Origin: Bacillota bacterium
GTDB taxonomy: Bacteria > Bacillota > Clostridia > Acetivibrionales > DTU013
Assembly (NCBI GenBank): GCA_023435925.1
Contig: JAEZLF010000224.1
Coordinates: forward strand, 1-14,051
Direction of reading: 5' to 3'
Length of the DNA stretch: 14,051 bases
Shown here: piece after piece, positions 13,012-14,051 of the stretch
How positions within the stretch are numbered: the stretch's first letter is position 1
Layout: the number at the start of each line of letters is the position of its first letter
The notes under the pieces: model-generated
Told to the model about the DNA's origin: nothing
Seen by the model: only the letters and a program-made list of their open reading frames with translations
The model's database searches: none
Made by a program: the position numbers and the translations under genes

Positions 13012-14051
13012 ATGCACAAAGTAAAAATTACGGAAACTGTACTCAGAGACGCGCATCAGTCGTTAATTGCTACCAGAATGAGTACAGACGATATTCTCCC
13101 AATTGTTGAAAAGCTGGATGATATAGGCTATCATTCTCTCGAATGCTGGGGAGGAGCCACCTTTGACTCCTGTCTACGGTTTTTGAATGAGGATCCATGG
13201 GAAAGGCTTAGAAAAATAAAGAAAAAGGCGAAAAAAACACCTCTTCAAATGCTGCTGCGCGGTCAGAACCTTTTAGGCTACAAGCATTATGCCGATGATG
13301 TGGTGGAGTATTTTGTACAAAAATCCATTGCAAACGGTATTGACATCATTCGAATTTTTGATGCTTTAAATGATGCAAGAAACCTTGAAACCTCCATAAA
13401 AGCTTGCAGAAAGGAAGGCGGGCATGCACAGGCAACCGTAAGCTATACCATCAGCCCGGTGCACAGTCTGGAGCATTTCGTCAAGGATGCCCGTATGATG
13501 GAAGAAGCCGGAGCAGACAGCATCTGCATCAAGGATATGGCCGGACTGTTGATTCCGTATGCAGCGTATGATTTGATCAAGGCTTTGAAGGAGTATATAA
13601 AAATACCGATACAGCTGCATACCCATTACACCAGTGGTGTAGCATCCATGACTTACCTGAAGGCCATTGAAGCAGGTGTGGATGTCGTGGATTGTGCTAT
13701 TTCACCAATGGCAATGGGCACCTCCCAACCGCCTACAGAGCCTCTCGTGGCAACACTCAAAGGAACGGAATACGACACAGGCCTCGATCTGAATAAGCTG
13801 AGTGATATTGCAGATTATTTCAGACCGATCAAAGAAAAATATATTAAGACCGGATTGCTTGATGTAAAGGTAATGGGCGTTGATGTCAATACATTGATTT
13901 ATCAGGTTCCCGGCGGTATGCTATCCAACCTCGTTTCACAGCTGAAGCAGGCAGGTAAATCCGACAAGTATGAAGAGGTACTCAAGGAAGTTCCAAGAGT
14001 CAGAGAAGACTTCGGATATCCTCCGCTGGTAACACCTACAAGTCAGATCGT
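13012..14051 (+). CDS. oadA: Transcarboxylase 5S / oxaloacetate decarboxylase alpha subunit, N-terminal part (3' end outside window)
   Basis: The frame from ATG 13012 is open to the window end (346 full codons). It encodes the TIM-barrel carboxyltransferase that moves CO2 between oxaloacetate/pyruvate and biotin. The metal site typical of the family is intact: D13 in L-R-D-A-H-Q-S, K174 in I-K-D-M-A-G (the lysine that is carbamylated in relatives), and H203 and H205 in L-H-T-H. E-C-W-G-G-A-T-F-D (44-52) and L-R-G-Q-N-L-L-G-Y (82-90) form the substrate pocket. A-I-S-P-M-A-M-G-T-S-Q-P follows in the barrel. AAGGAGG (12997-13003) is 8 bases before the ATG. Relatives are 5S of Propionibacterium transcarboxylase, OadA and the B half of pyruvate carboxylase; whether a C-terminal biotin domain is present cannot be seen. 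The separate carrier gene upstream suggests it is absent. Confidence 0.94.
   Translation, partial: MHKVKITETVLRDAHQSLIATRMSTDDILPIVEKLDDIGYHSLECWGGATFDSCLRFLNEDPWERLRKIKKKAKKTPLQMLLRGQNLLGYKHYADDVVEYFVQKSIANGIDIIRIFDALNDARNLETSIKACRKEGGHAQATVSYTISPVHSLEHFVKDARMMEEAGADSICIKDMAGLLIPYAAYDLIKALKEYIKIPIQLHTHYTSGVASMTYLKAIEAGVDVVDCAISPMAMGTSQPPTEPLVATLKGTEYDTGLDLNKLSDIADYFRPIKEKYIKTGLLDVKVMGVDVNTLIYQVPGGMLSNLVSQLKQAGKSDKYEEVLKEVPRVREDFGYPPLVTPTSQI

Noticed and set aside
10756..14051. Sodium-pumping methylmalonyl-CoA or oxaloacetate decarboxylase.
   Set aside because: No membrane beta subunit or membrane-anchored gamma/delta subunit is encoded in the window. It remains possible if one lies beyond 14051.

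Overview
The window looks like chromosomal housekeeping DNA from a spore-forming, low-to-moderate GC anaerobe of the class Clostridia. This rests on gene content and order: xerD-deoB-pdp-dacF, scpA-scpB, a DUF2953 gene paired with a GerW/YtfJ sporulation gene, an RluB-type pseudouridine synthase with a YtqB/MnmM methyltransferase, and a soluble-looking biotin transcarboxylase operon of the kind I recall from cellulolytic clostridia such as Clostridium thermocellum. Genus cannot be fixed from sequence alone. Every gene is on the + strand, and I see no insertion sequence, prophage, CRISPR array, tRNA or rRNA.

Layout. 1-218 is the 3' end of xerD, closed by a strong terminator (246-290). 316-2880 is a deoB-pdp nucleoside-salvage unit whose genes overlap by 4 bases (ATGA). 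2965-4200 is a DacF-type D,D-carboxypeptidase with a signal peptide. 4356-5063 is an M50 site-2-protease-like membrane peptidase. 5066-6130 is trpS with a near-consensus promoter; the enzyme carries a four-cysteine motif typical of [4Fe-4S] TrpRS. 6182-7609 is scpA-scpB (condensin kleisin and partner). 7739-8888 is DUF2953-ytfJ (sporulation), followed by a long terminator hairpin. 9029-10385 is rluB-mnmM (rRNA and tRNA modification).

The most interesting part is 10406-14051. A promoter leads directly into a yybP-ykoY (manganese) riboswitch aptamer. The 3' strand of its P1 helix is also one strand of an intrinsic terminator, as expected for a transcriptional ON switch. The next genes are not a manganese exporter. 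They are a biotin-dependent carboxyltransferase operon: a 12S/MmdA-type carboxyltransferase, a 75-residue MmdE/OadG-tail-like protein with an internal 13-residue repeat, a 1.3S-type biotin carrier, and a 5S/OadA-type metal-dependent carboxyltransferase that runs off the window end. A second good promoter lies between the riboswitch terminator and the first gene, so the operon may have both a metal-responsive and an independent input.

How the genes work together. DeoB and Pdp feed pentose from pyrimidine nucleosides into central metabolism. The last operon would move a carboxyl group between an acyl-CoA (methylmalonyl-/propionyl-CoA) and pyruvate/oxaloacetate through a biotinyl carrier. No membrane decarboxylase (MmdB/OadB) subunit is visible, so a soluble transcarboxylase is favoured over a sodium pump, within the limits of the window.
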